Shown in pieces: positions 27,101-34,321 of a stretch of DNA of 64,000 nt. The number at the start of each line of letters is the position of its first letter. The stretch's first letter is position 1. A model generated the notes under the pieces. That model saw only the letters and a list, made by a program, of their open reading frames with translations, was not told the DNA's origin and made no database searches. A program made the position numbers and the translations under genes. Location: positions 1 to 64,000 of the forward strand of contig DEMN01000007.1 of assembly GCA_002359215.1 (NCBI GenBank), written 5' to 3'. The DNA is from Flavobacteriales bacterium UBA2669. Its GTDB lineage: Bacteria; Bacteroidota; Bacteroidia; Flavobacteriales_E; Vicingaceae.

Positions 27101-27604
27101 TTGAGTTTTATTGGAGTACTTTTTGGCTTGGTTATTTTTAACATGACTTTTGTAATTATGATGACTATGGTAGGAATTATTTCTCTTGCCGGAATTGTGG
27201 TGAACAACGGAGTGGTGCTGCTCGATTATACCGAGCTTCTGGTAGATAGGAAGAAAAAAGAACTGGGATTAGTAAAAAAAGATAAATTGGCCTTGCCTGA
27301 ATTGTTTAATGTTATTGTAGAAGGCGGAACAGCTCGTTTACGTCCGGTATTGCTAACAGCTATTACCACTGTTTTTGGATTAATTCCGTTGGCAATAGGG
27401 TTAAATATAGATTTTTTCTCTTTGATAACGGAGTTTGATGCTAAAATTTATATTGGTGGAGATAATGTAATTTTCTGGGGACCATTAGCTTGGACTGTTA
27501 TTTTTGGGTTAACCTTTGCCACTTTTTTAACGTTAGTTATTGTTCCTGTAACCTATTTTATTGTAGAGAAGTTTAAAATACGTGTTAGCAGGTGGAGGGC
27601 ATAA
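24170..27604 (+). CDS. RND family efflux pump permease
   Basis: 1144 residues. Proton-driven inner-membrane pump of the tripartite system. Visible: first helix at about 14-36 (WAIDNKMTIYLMIFLILITGI), YYSMPRESFPEV, the TM4 proton-relay segment GLGMLVDNGIVVVENV, the large periplasmic porter loops, and the second-half helix set (IISLAGIVVNNGVVLLDY). It is about 100 residues longer than typical RND pumps; extra length lies partly in an additional hydrophobic segment at about 510-565 and in the second half. Substrate unknown. Confidence 0.94.
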   Translation: MAKNKKLKEFKISSWAIDNKMTIYLMIFLILITGISAYYSMPRESFPEVKETKIYISSVFPGNTSEDMEKLITDPLEEELQNLSGITKITSTSQEDYSIIIVEFEESFSIPEAKSKVKDKVDLKKAGADWPTFNGAKVEPNVFDLNIAEEFAIINVNISGDYPVQKLKEYAEYLEKKIELLPEIKQVDIRGAQEKEIEVAVDVYKMTASKVSFDDIINTIAGGNTTVSAGNLVMNEQRRTIRVIGEIEDAAELGNFVVKNENGPIYLRDVASIAFQEKEKTTYAREFSKPVVMLDVKKLSGKNMVEAVEKIKVILEQAKSDYLPKDLSVTTSNDQSTKTINQVDELVNNIIFGILLVVGVLMFFLGFRNALFVGFAIPMSMFLSFTLLNLIGYTMNTMVLFALVMGLGMLVDNGIVVVENVLRLMQKENMSRIAAAKQGIGEIATPIIISTLTSVAAFVPLGFWPGIMGNFMKIFPITLSIVLGSSLFVAIFINSMLTADFMKTEEKAMSKKFLIKLSVILFFFGVLSLIIGGGFRGMGTLLVFASIMLWIYKYLLVKAADYFQETILVVLEARYQKFLSFALSGKKPYLFLFGTFGLLILSFIVFAIAQPKVEFFPDNEPNQVFVYLEYPEGTAIEKTNKLTKEIEAKVFKVVDNYKDETGYNYMVESAVSQVGEGAGNPQTDGGSNAEMPHKGKVTVSLRESKLRRGKNSKDFMEEVREAVGTYPGVNISVEKEAAGPPAGYPINIEIRGKDYNDLILTAKNLRDAINKLNIPGIEGLKIDVNKSKPVTEITVDRKKAGELGVSVGQVGNQLRRSLYGEKASVYKTGGEEYDVAVRFDEVYKHNTNALYNQRIVFRDPSNGQIKDIPVSTLITTNNTSSYTAIKHRDLNRVVTLYSSVKTGYNATEIVQTIKTRLSNFKTPKNTTIDFTGQMEEQEKNMAFLTTALFSGLGLIIFLLVLQFNSFSKPLIVLMTIFLSFIGVLFGLVIFNMTFVIMMTMVGIISLAGIVVNNGVVLLDYTELLVDRKKKELGLVKKDKLALPELFNVIVEGGTARLRPVLLTAITTVFGLIPLAIGLNIDFFSLITEFDAKIYIGGDNVIFWGPLAWTVIFGLTFATFLTLVIVPVTYFIVEKFKIRVSRWRA

Positions 27605-27634
27605 AATAATTTTTTAACTAAAAATCAAAAAGTT

Positions 27635-28198
27635 ATGAGTCAACAAAAAATAGTATCTAAGCAGCAAAAAGAGGAATTATTAAAAACCTTACAAACGCGT
27701 TTTGAAAAAAACTTAAATCGCCACAAAAATCTTGAATGGAAGAAAATACAAGAAAAGTTGGAAGCCAATCCTGAAAAATTGTGGTCGCTAAATAAAATGG
27801 AAGAAACAGAAGGAGAACCGGATGTAATTAAATATGATAAAACTACAGGCGAATATGTTTTTTATGATTGCTCCGCAGAAAGCCCCAAAGGTCGCAGGAG
27901 TGTTTGTTACGACCCGGAAGCATTAGTATCTAGAAAACAACATAAGCCTAAACATAGTGCTATTGGTATGGCTGTGGAAATGGGTATTGAATTATTAACT
28001 GAAGAGCAATATCATGAGTTGCAACAATTAGGAAAATTCGATACAAAAACATCTAGCTGGATAGCAACACCTGCAGATGTTAGAGTACTCGGAGGAGCCA
28101 TTTTTGGCGATTGGCGTTACGGAAAAACCTTCATTTATCACAACGGAGCAGAATCTTATTATGGAGCAAGAGGGTTTCGTGCTTGCCTAAAGGTATAG
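27635..28198 (+). CDS. DUF4256 domain protein
   Basis: 187 residues, soluble, no signal peptide. Matches the DUF4256 pattern: LLKTLQTRFEKNLNRHKNLEW at the front, EPDVIKYDKTTGEYVFYDCSAESPKGRRS in the middle and a very conserved tail (WIATPADVRVLGGAIFGDWRYG, YHNGAESYYGARGFR). Function of the family is unknown. It starts 31 bases after the RND stop, so it may be the last gene of the efflux operon. Confidence 0.88.
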   Translation: MSQQKIVSKQQKEELLKTLQTRFEKNLNRHKNLEWKKIQEKLEANPEKLWSLNKMEETEGEPDVIKYDKTTGEYVFYDCSAESPKGRRSVCYDPEALVSRKQHKPKHSAIGMAVEMGIELLTEEQYHELQQLGKFDTKTSSWIATPADVRVLGGAIFGDWRYGKTFIYHNGAESYYGARGFRACLKV

Positions 28199-28255
28199 TT
28201 TTTAGCTTGTTAATTAAGACGAATTAGTTTAGTATTAACCTTAAAATAAATAGAG

Positions 28256-28636
28256 ATGAAAAATAAAATCATGTTTGTAATCTGTCTGTTATTTGGACTA
28301 ATGTTCATTAATGCAGGACTTAATAAATTTTTTAATTATATGCCAGTACCTGAAGACATGCCGGAATCTATGATGAAAGTTTTTGAAGCTTTTATGACAA
28401 TTGGTTGGCTGATGCCACTTGTTGCTGTTGCGGAAATAGTTGGGGGCTTATTTTTTGCTATTCCTCGGTTTAGAGCATTAGGAGCTATCGTTATTTTTCC
28501 GATAATGGTAGGCATAATACTGACACACATTTATCAAGCACCTTCAGGATTACCAATGGTGTTGGTATTATTAGCAATAAATCTTTGGGTTATTTTTGAG
28601 AATAGAGATAAATATCTTGCTTTAATCAAGAAATAA
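28256..28636 (+). CDS. DoxX family membrane protein
   Basis: 126 residues, four membrane helices, starting MKNKIMFVICLLFGLMFINAGLNKFFNY, the DoxX signature region. Distinct from the DoxX-like gene at 19604. Small gap to the methyltransferase gene (36 bases) suggests joint transcription. Role unknown; family members are linked to redox stress or quinone-coupled electron transfer. Confidence 0.82.
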   Translation: MKNKIMFVICLLFGLMFINAGLNKFFNYMPVPEDMPESMMKVFEAFMTIGWLMPLVAVAEIVGGLFFAIPRFRALGAIVIFPIMVGIILTHIYQAPSGLPMVLVLLAINLWVIFENRDKYLALIKK

Positions 28637-28672
28637 GAGCTTTACGATTTTTGTTTTATAAAACCATAAACT

Positions 28673-29314
28673 ATGGATAGGTATAAAGAAACTTTTGAAA
28701 CGTGGAACAAAATAGCTTCAATATACCAAGATAAGTTTATGAATATGGACTTATATAATGAAACATATGATGTTATTTGTAATGCGATTACCCAACCCAA
28801 AGCCAAAATTTTAGAAATAGGTTGTGGCCCGGGTAATATCATTAACTACCTCTTATCAAAAAGACCAGATTTTGAAATTTTAGGAACAGATATAGCCCCT
28901 AATATGATAGAACTTGCAAAAAAGAACAACCCTAAAGCAAGTTTTGCCATTATGGATTGCAGGCAGATTGATCAGCTAAAAACAACATATAATGGAATAA
29001 TTGGTGGTTTTTGTTTGCCTTATTTATCAGATTTAGATATTGTTAAGCTAGTTGCTGATTGTTCTAATTTATTAAGTGAAAACGGTTTGATCTATTTAAG
29101 TTTTGTTGAAGGAGATCCAAAAAAATCAGATTATCAAGTTAACAATAATGGTGATAGAGTATATTTTTATTTCTATCAACTAGATACTATAAAAAAGCTA
29201 CTTACAGATAATAATTTTGTAGCAATAAAAGTATTTTATGTAGAATATAAAAAATCAGAAACGGGAAAAGACATCCATACCATACTGATAGCAAAAAAAG
29301 CGTCTACAAACTAA
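28673..29314 (+). CDS. Class I SAM-dependent methyltransferase
   Basis: 213 residues with the SAM-binding motif I ILEIGCGPGNIINYL near 46-60, acidic motif II LGTDIAPNMIELA, and motif ASFAIMDCRQ. Small-molecule type (Methyltransf_11/25-like). Substrate cannot be predicted. Its neighbours are a DoxX gene and, convergently, a GlxA-type regulator. Confidence 0.88.
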   Translation: MDRYKETFETWNKIASIYQDKFMNMDLYNETYDVICNAITQPKAKILEIGCGPGNIINYLLSKRPDFEILGTDIAPNMIELAKKNNPKASFAIMDCRQIDQLKTTYNGIIGGFCLPYLSDLDIVKLVADCSNLLSENGLIYLSFVEGDPKKSDYQVNNNGDRVYFYFYQLDTIKKLLTDNNFVAIKVFYVEYKKSETGKDIHTILIAKKASTN

Positions 29315-29366
29315 ATTAGAGTTTAGTAAAAGGAAGTATATGGGACTTTTATACCCATTTGTTTAA

Positions 29367-30344
29367 CTAACTAACAAGCACCTTATTGTATTTATTTTTA
29401 TATTCTACAGGGCTTAATCCGGTTATTTTTTTAAAGGTAGTTCTAAAAGCTTTGGTATCTAAATAACCAACATCAAACATGATTTCATTAACGGTTTTAA
29501 CACCCAATTCCAATTGTTTTTTAGCAGCTTCAACTCTTGTTCGTTGGATGTATTCCAATATGGTGTTGGCAGTTGCTTTTTTAAACCTACGCTCAAAGGT
29601 TCTTCTTCCTATTCCTAATAAATTACATAAATCATCAACGATAATTTTATTCATGTAATTTTTTTCAATAAATGTTTGAGCTGTTTCTACATCGGCATCA
29701 GCATGGTTTTTTTGAGCTTTAAAAATAATAAATGGCGATTGAGAAGTCCTTCCTGCATCTATTTGAAATATTTTAGAACAATAAATAGCAGTTTCTCTAT
29801 CTACTATTTTCTCTATTATATAAAGAATTAAATTTGCTGAAGAAAAAGCTCCTCCTCCTGTATAAATACCATCTTCATCTGTCATTATTTTATCTGAAAG
29901 TAAATTTACTTTTGGAAAAAGTTGTTTAAAAGGTTCGCTGGCACGCCAATGGGTTACACAATCTTTGCCGTTTAGCAATCCGGTACTAGCCAATAAAAAA
30001 GCACCTAAACATAAACTTACTATTTGAGCCCCTGCTTGGTGTTGTGCATTTACCCAAGGATAAAACTCATGGTTTAATTGTAACGCTTCAGCAATATTAT
30101 TCTGAATGGGAGGAATTATAACAATATCAGTAGTTTTTATTTCACGCAATAGTTTGTCTGCTTTTATAGCGTACTGACCATTATTAACGTGCATTTCAGG
30201 GATAACACCCACTATCTCAATATTAAATATAGGAGACTTCCCTTGTGTTTTTAAAAACTCATTGGTTTCCAATAATCCTTGCCTAGCATTTTCTAGTCCG
30301 GCAAGATTTACATAATGTGGTAATAATACAGAAACATGTTTCAT
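29367..30344 (-). CDS. GlxA-type AraC family transcriptional regulator
   Basis: 325 residues. The N-terminal DJ-1/PfpI-like domain (about 1-190) has the nucleophile-elbow segment IVSLCLGAFLLASTGLLNG. The C-terminal AraC double helix-turn-helix (about 225-320) shows IVDDLCNLLGIGRRTFERRFKKAT and VNEIMFDVGYLDTKAFRTTFKKITGLSP. Such proteins are usually activators responding to small molecules. Divergent from the SRPBCC-VOC genes across 134 bases, which it may regulate (inference). Confidence 0.9.
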   Translation of the reverse strand: MKHVSVLLPHYVNLAGLENARQGLLETNEFLKTQGKSPIFNIEIVGVIPEMHVNNGQYAIKADKLLREIKTTDIVIIPPIQNNIAEALQLNHEFYPWVNAQHQAGAQIVSLCLGAFLLASTGLLNGKDCVTHWRASEPFKQLFPKVNLLSDKIMTDEDGIYTGGGAFSSANLILYIIEKIVDRETAIYCSKIFQIDAGRTSQSPFIIFKAQKNHADADVETAQTFIEKNYMNKIIVDDLCNLLGIGRRTFERRFKKATANTILEYIQRTRVEAAKKQLELGVKTVNEIMFDVGYLDTKAFRTTFKKITGLSPVEYKNKYNKVLVS

Positions 30345-30427
30345 ATCAGCAAAAATAAAAAAAAGATTTGTCGCAAACTACCTTTTCATTGTCCTATTTA
30401 CACCTCTTATTTATAAAAAAAAGCCTT

Positions 30428-30435
30428 TACATTTG
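30428..30435 (+). promoter_or_regulatory. -7 box of the SRPBCC-VOC operon
   Basis: TACATTTG, 43 bases before the ATG at 30479, in the divergent gap with the GlxA-type regulator. Confidence 0.45.
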
Positions 30436-30478
30436 TAGTGTTAATATTAATTTAGTCACCTTCTAACTCATTTATATT

Positions 30479-31360
30479 ATGAAAGCTACAGACAAAACCA
30501 CCATAAAAATAGAAACTTTGGTTAAAGCCCCTATAGAAAAAGTTTGGAGATGCTGGACTGATCCAAATCATATTACTCAATGGAATAATGCATCGGATGA
30601 TTGGCAAACACCTTTTGCTGAAAATGATTTACGTGTGGGAGGAAAATTATTATTTCGTATGGAAGCGAAAGATAAAAGTGCAGGGTTTGATTTTGAAGGA
30701 ACGTATGATGAGGTTATTGAAAATCAAAAGATAGTTTATACCATTGCTGACGGTAGAAAAGTAAGTGTTACGTTTACTGAAAAGGATAATGAAATAATGG
30801 TAACGGAAACTTTTGAAGCAGAAAATATTAATCCGATTGAAATGCAGCGAGACGGTTGGCAAGCTATTTTAAATAATTTTAAAAAACATGTTGAAAATAC
30901 AGCATCAGCTATGAGTAGCTTACATTTTGAAATTACCATTAATGCTCCCGTTGAAAAAGTATATCAACTCATGATAAGCAAACCAACGTATGAGGAATGG
31001 ACAAAAGAATTTAACCCTACATCTAATTTTGAAGGTTCGTGGGAAAAGGGTTCAAAAATTCTTTTTATAGGTTCAGATGAAAAAGGAAATGTTGGAGGTA
31101 TGGTAAGTAAAATTAAAGAAAATATCCCTAACAAATTTATTTCTATAGAGCATGTAGGCTTACTTCATGGCGATAAAGAAATAACAAGTGGACTGGAAAT
31201 AGAAGGTTGGGCAGGAGCATTAGAAAATTACACTTTTACAAGTGAAAACGGAAAAACAATACTTGCTGTTGATACAGATAGCAATGAAGAATACAAGGCT
31301 TATTTTGAAGAAACATGGCCCAAAGCATTAAATAAACTTAAATCAATTTGTGAACAATAA
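30479..31360 (+). CDS. Double SRPBCC (AHSA1-like) protein
   Basis: 293 residues made of two SRPBCC domains in tandem. The first (about 5-140) begins KIETLVKAPIEKVWRCWTDPNHITQWN. The second (about 147-290) begins FEITINAPVEKVYQLMISKPTYEEWTKEF. The family folds into a helix-grip with a hydrophobic ligand pocket; single-domain relatives are common in Bacteroidota beside VOC genes. Here the two are fused, which is less usual. It is 12 bases upstream of the VOC gene. Ligand unknown. Confidence 0.88.
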   Translation: MKATDKTTIKIETLVKAPIEKVWRCWTDPNHITQWNNASDDWQTPFAENDLRVGGKLLFRMEAKDKSAGFDFEGTYDEVIENQKIVYTIADGRKVSVTFTEKDNEIMVTETFEAENINPIEMQRDGWQAILNNFKKHVENTASAMSSLHFEITINAPVEKVYQLMISKPTYEEWTKEFNPTSNFEGSWEKGSKILFIGSDEKGNVGGMVSKIKENIPNKFISIEHVGLLHGDKEITSGLEIEGWAGALENYTFTSENGKTILAVDTDSNEEYKAYFEETWPKALNKLKSICEQ

Positions 31361-31372
31361 AAACTAAACATT

Positions 31373-31810
31373 ATGGCAACAGTAAACGCATACTTAAACT
31401 TTCCGGGAAATACGGAAGCAGCTTTTAATTTTTATAAAACCGTTTTTGGTGGTGAGTTTGACGGAAAAACACACCGTTTCAGTGATATTCCACCATCTGA
31501 TGATATGCCCCCTATACCCGAAGCGGATAAAAATTTAGTAATGCATGTTTGTCTTCCTATTCTTGGTGGCTCAATGCTTATGGGAAGTGATGCTCCTGAA
31601 TCTATGGGTTTCAACGTAAAATTTGGTAATAATGTATACATTAACTTACAACCTGATACCAGAGAAGAAACCAAGCGTTTGTTTAGAGCACTTTCTGAAG
31701 GAGGAGTTGTTGAACAAGAGTTAATGGACATGTTTTGGGGTTCTTATTATGGAAGTTGTAAAGATAAATTTGGGGTGCAATGGATGTTTAATTGCGATGA
31801 AAAAGTATAA
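31373..31810 (+). CDS. VOC family protein (PhnB/glyoxalase-like)
   Basis: 145 residues of the PhnB-like VOC subfamily: NAYLNFPGNTEAAFNFYKTVFGGEF at the front and DMFWGSYYGSCKDKFGVQWMFNC at the end, with a central SMLMGSDAPE. VOC proteins bind metal and act as dioxygenases, isomerases or resistance proteins. Operon partner of the double SRPBCC gene. Substrate unknown. Confidence 0.88.
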   Translation: MATVNAYLNFPGNTEAAFNFYKTVFGGEFDGKTHRFSDIPPSDDMPPIPEADKNLVMHVCLPILGGSMLMGSDAPESMGFNVKFGNNVYINLQPDTREETKRLFRALSEGGVVEQELMDMFWGSYYGSCKDKFGVQWMFNCDEKV

Positions 31811-31831
31811 GCTAGTAAGAGAAAAGTGATT

Positions 31832-32044
31832 TTGAATATAGAAATATTTAAAACAAATATTCAGCAACACAAAGATGCTGAACGTATAGCTCAGAAAATA
31901 CAATCATTTTTTCCTGATGCAACAATTTCTTTTGATTTAGAAGATTGTGATCGTATTTTAAGGGTAATGACTCCAAATAATGATCTTAATAAAGTTCCTG
32001 AATTGATTAAACAAAACGGGTTTGAATGTGAAGTATTGTTATAA
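31832..32044 (+). CDS. Small ferredoxin-like-fold protein, unrecognised
   Basis: About 70 residues from a TTG at 31832 (an in-frame GTG at 31826 is also possible). The beta-alpha-beta pattern (LNIEIFKTNI, DAERIAQKIQSFFP, ATISFDLEDCDRILRV, DLNKVPELIKQNGFECEVLL) recalls heavy-metal-associated folds but the CxxC is missing. It sits 21 bases after the VOC gene in the same direction. Its function cannot be assigned. Confidence 0.6.
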   Translation: MNIEIFKTNIQQHKDAERIAQKIQSFFPDATISFDLEDCDRILRVMTPNNDLNKVPELIKQNGFECEVLL

Positions 32045-32098
32045 ATGGTTCAGTCGTTATTAGATTTAATAATACATTGATTAGAATAATTAAATCAA

Positions 32099-32398
32099 AT
32101 GGGAGCAGCAAAAGTAACATTAAGAATTTGTAAAAAAGGGCATCAATACTATAAGAGCAGTGATTGTCCAACTTGCCCAACTTGTGAGAAAGAGAAAAAA
32201 CCATCTGAAGGCTTTCTCTCACTACTTGCTTCTCCCGCAAGAAACGCATTGTTGAATTGTCTTGAAATAGACACATTAGAAAAATTGGCTACTTATACAG
32301 AGAAAGAAATACTAAAGCTTCATGGAATGGGGAAAGCCAGTATGCCTATATTAAGAAAGGTACTGGAAGAAAAAGGACTGACATTTAAAAAAGAATGA
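32099..32398 (+). CDS. Zinc-ribbon plus RNA polymerase alpha-CTD-like mini-protein
   Basis: 99 residues. The first ~35 hold four cysteines and a histidine: CKKGHQY then CPTCPTCEKE, a zinc-ribbon-like arrangement. The C-terminal ~60 residues match the helix-hairpin-helix fold of the alpha subunit C-terminal domain (RNALLNCLEIDTLEKLATYTEKEILKLHGMGKASMPILRKVLEEKGL). That domain normally binds UP elements and activators; a free copy could bind DNA or RNA polymerase. Start MGAAKVTLRICKKGH at 32099. Between the small protein gene and MATE, same strand. Confidence 0.78.
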   Translation: MGAAKVTLRICKKGHQYYKSSDCPTCPTCEKEKKPSEGFLSLLASPARNALLNCLEIDTLEKLATYTEKEILKLHGMGKASMPILRKVLEEKGLTFKKE

Positions 32399-32476
32399 AG
32401 AAAAATAACAAGTCGCTAAGAAAAGTTAAAGTAAGTAGTTTAAAAAAATATTATTTTTATCTTCTCAAAAATTTTT

Positions 32477-33859
32477 ATGAATAGTTGGAAATTATTTAAA
32501 GAAGCCCTTTTGGGTAAGGAGCAAGACTTTACCAAAATTAATATTAAAACCGGTATTTTTCTTTTATCGGTTCCTATGATTTTGGAAATGGTTATGGAAT
32601 CTCTTTTTGCTGTGGTAGATATATTTTTTGTCGGCAAATTAGGAGATAATGCGGTAGCTACAGTAGGTTTAACAGAAGCAGTAATTATTATTGTTTATTC
32701 TGTTGGTGTAGGCATTAGCATGGCTGCAACAGCAATGGTAGCAAGAAGGTTTGGTGAAAAAAACTTTAAGGCTGCAGGTAGTGCTGCTTTTCAATTATTG
32801 ATATTTGGAGGTGGTATTTCTATCATAATTGCTGTGTTGGGTTTTCTGTTTGCCGAAAATATTTTGCAATTAATGGGAGCAAGTGATGAAGTAATAGCTA
32901 TTGGGGTTCCTTATACACAAATTATTTTTGCAGGAAATTTAGCCATTATGCTGTTGTTTTTGATTAACGGAGCTTTTCGTGGTGCAGGGCAAGCACATTT
33001 GGCAATGCGAACATTATGGATATCTAACGGCATTAATATTTTTCTTGATCCATTACTCATTTTTGGTATAGGTAGTTTTGAAGGTTTTGGCTTGGAAGGA
33101 GCTGCATGGGCAACCACCACAGGAAGAAGCATAGGAGTAATTTATCAATTATATCATTTATTAAATGGAAAACATCGCCTAGTTATTCTTAAAGAAAACA
33201 TTAAACTAAAGTGGAAGACAATGAGGCGTATCATAGAAATTTCTATGGGTGGAATGGGACAATTTCTTATTGATTCAGTTGCGTGGATTGTATTAACGCG
33301 AATTATTGCAGAATTTGGAAGTGCTTCTGTTGCCGGGTTTACTATTGCATTCAGAATTTTGGTTTTTAGTTTAATGCCTGCTTGGGGATTATCAGCTGCA
33401 GCTTCTACATTAGTTGGTCAAAATTTAGGAGCTAAAAAAGTAAAACGGGCGGTTGTTTCAGTTTGGCTAACTGCACGGTATAACGTAATATTTCTTTCGG
33501 TCATTACCATCATTTATTTGTTTTTTGGGAATGTGCTGGCAAGTTGGTTTACACTTAGCGAAGACGTAAGCACTATTGCGGGTACAGGCTTAAGAGTTAT
33601 TGCTTTAGGGTATGTGTTTTTTGCGGTGGGAATGGTAATGATTCAAGCATTTAATGGAGCAGGAGACACTAAAACCCCTATGTATATTAATATTGGGGTA
33701 TTTTTATTACTTGAAATTCCAATGGCGTACATCTTAGCTATTCCCATGCAAATGGAAGTATTAGGTGTTTTTATTACCATTGCGTTTTGTCATTCTCTCC
33801 ATGCGCTTATTGCTATTTGGTTTTTCCGCAAAGGAAAATGGAAAAAAATTGAAGTGTAA
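32477..33859 (+). CDS. MATE family efflux transporter
   Basis: 460 residues with about twelve membrane helices in two similar halves. MATE features: SVPMILEMVMESLFAVVDIFFVGKLG at the front, AAATAMVARRFGEKN-like basic loop, INGAFRGAGQAHLAM in the first half and VMIQAFNGAGDTKTPM in the second. Exports drugs or metabolites using Na+ or H+ gradients. Followed, after a 108-base gap with two inverted repeats, by a PadR regulator. Confidence 0.93.
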   Translation: MNSWKLFKEALLGKEQDFTKINIKTGIFLLSVPMILEMVMESLFAVVDIFFVGKLGDNAVATVGLTEAVIIIVYSVGVGISMAATAMVARRFGEKNFKAAGSAAFQLLIFGGGISIIIAVLGFLFAENILQLMGASDEVIAIGVPYTQIIFAGNLAIMLLFLINGAFRGAGQAHLAMRTLWISNGINIFLDPLLIFGIGSFEGFGLEGAAWATTTGRSIGVIYQLYHLLNGKHRLVILKENIKLKWKTMRRIIEISMGGMGQFLIDSVAWIVLTRIIAEFGSASVAGFTIAFRILVFSLMPAWGLSAAASTLVGQNLGAKKVKRAVVSVWLTARYNVIFLSVITIIYLFFGNVLASWFTLSEDVSTIAGTGLRVIALGYVFFAVGMVMIQAFNGAGDTKTPMYINIGVFLLLEIPMAYILAIPMQMEVLGVFITIAFCHSLHALIAIWFFRKGKWKKIEV

Positions 33860-33890
33860 TTCTCAGAGATAAATTTATTCTTGTTGAAAA

Positions 33891-33963
33891 TCAATTATTT
33901 AAATAATTGACGTTAAAATTTATTACCTAAAACTTAAATACATAATAAATTTATGTATTTTTG
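33891..33963 (+). promoter_or_regulatory. PadR control region: two inverted repeats and a -7 box
   Basis: TCAATTATTTAAATAATTGA (33891-33910) is a perfect 20-bp palindrome. AAATACATAA (33936-33945) and TTATGTATTT (33951-33960) are exact 10-base inverted repeats around a 5-base spacer, and the right arm overlaps the -7 box TATTTTTG (33956-33963). PadR proteins are known to bind such inverted repeats at their own promoters; autoregulation is inferred. The 20-bp palindrome could alternatively mark the end of the MATE transcript, but no T run follows. Confidence 0.6.
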
Positions 33964-33967
33964 TCCT

Positions 33968-34321
33968 ATGTATTCAAAAGAAATAATAAAAGGCACATTA
34001 AAACCCATTATCCTTAAATTGTTAGAACAAGAAGGAAGAATGTATGGGTATGAAATTACCAGTAAGGTAAAAGTATTAACGCAAGGTAAAATTCAAATTA
34101 CTGAAGGAGCTTTATATCCGCTGCTACATAAATTAGAGGCAGAAGGAATAGTAATTACTGAACAGGAGAATATTGGTAAAAGAATAAGAAAATACTATTT
34201 ATTAACTCCCGAAGGTAAAAACTTGGCAACTGCAGCAATTGACGAGTTTTTAGATTTTATGGTTACCATTAAATCTATTTTAGACCCAACAGCTAATATT
34301 AGTTATGGTAATGCTAAGTGA
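33968..34321 (+). CDS. PadR family transcriptional regulator
   Basis: 117 residues from the ATG at 33968. An earlier in-frame ATG at 33953 would place the -7 box inside the gene and adds only MYFCP, so I reject it. Typical PadR winged helix: SKEIIKGTLKPIILKLLEQEGRMYGYEIT, then ITEGALYPLLHKLEAEGIV and RKYYLLTPEGK. The box ends 4 bases before the ATG, so the message is predicted leaderless. Overlaps the next gene by 17 bases, the usual pairing of PadR with a membrane protein. Confidence 0.92.
   Translation: MYSKEIIKGTLKPIILKLLEQEGRMYGYEITSKVKVLTQGKIQITEGALYPLLHKLEAEGIVITEQENIGKRIRKYYLLTPEGKNLATAAIDEFLDFMVTIKSILDPTANISYGNAK

Noticed and set aside
32007..32276. 89-codon minus-strand frame over the alpha-CTD-like gene
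   Set aside because: Antisense shadow; the plus-strand frame has the recognisable zinc-ribbon and helix-hairpin-helix domains.
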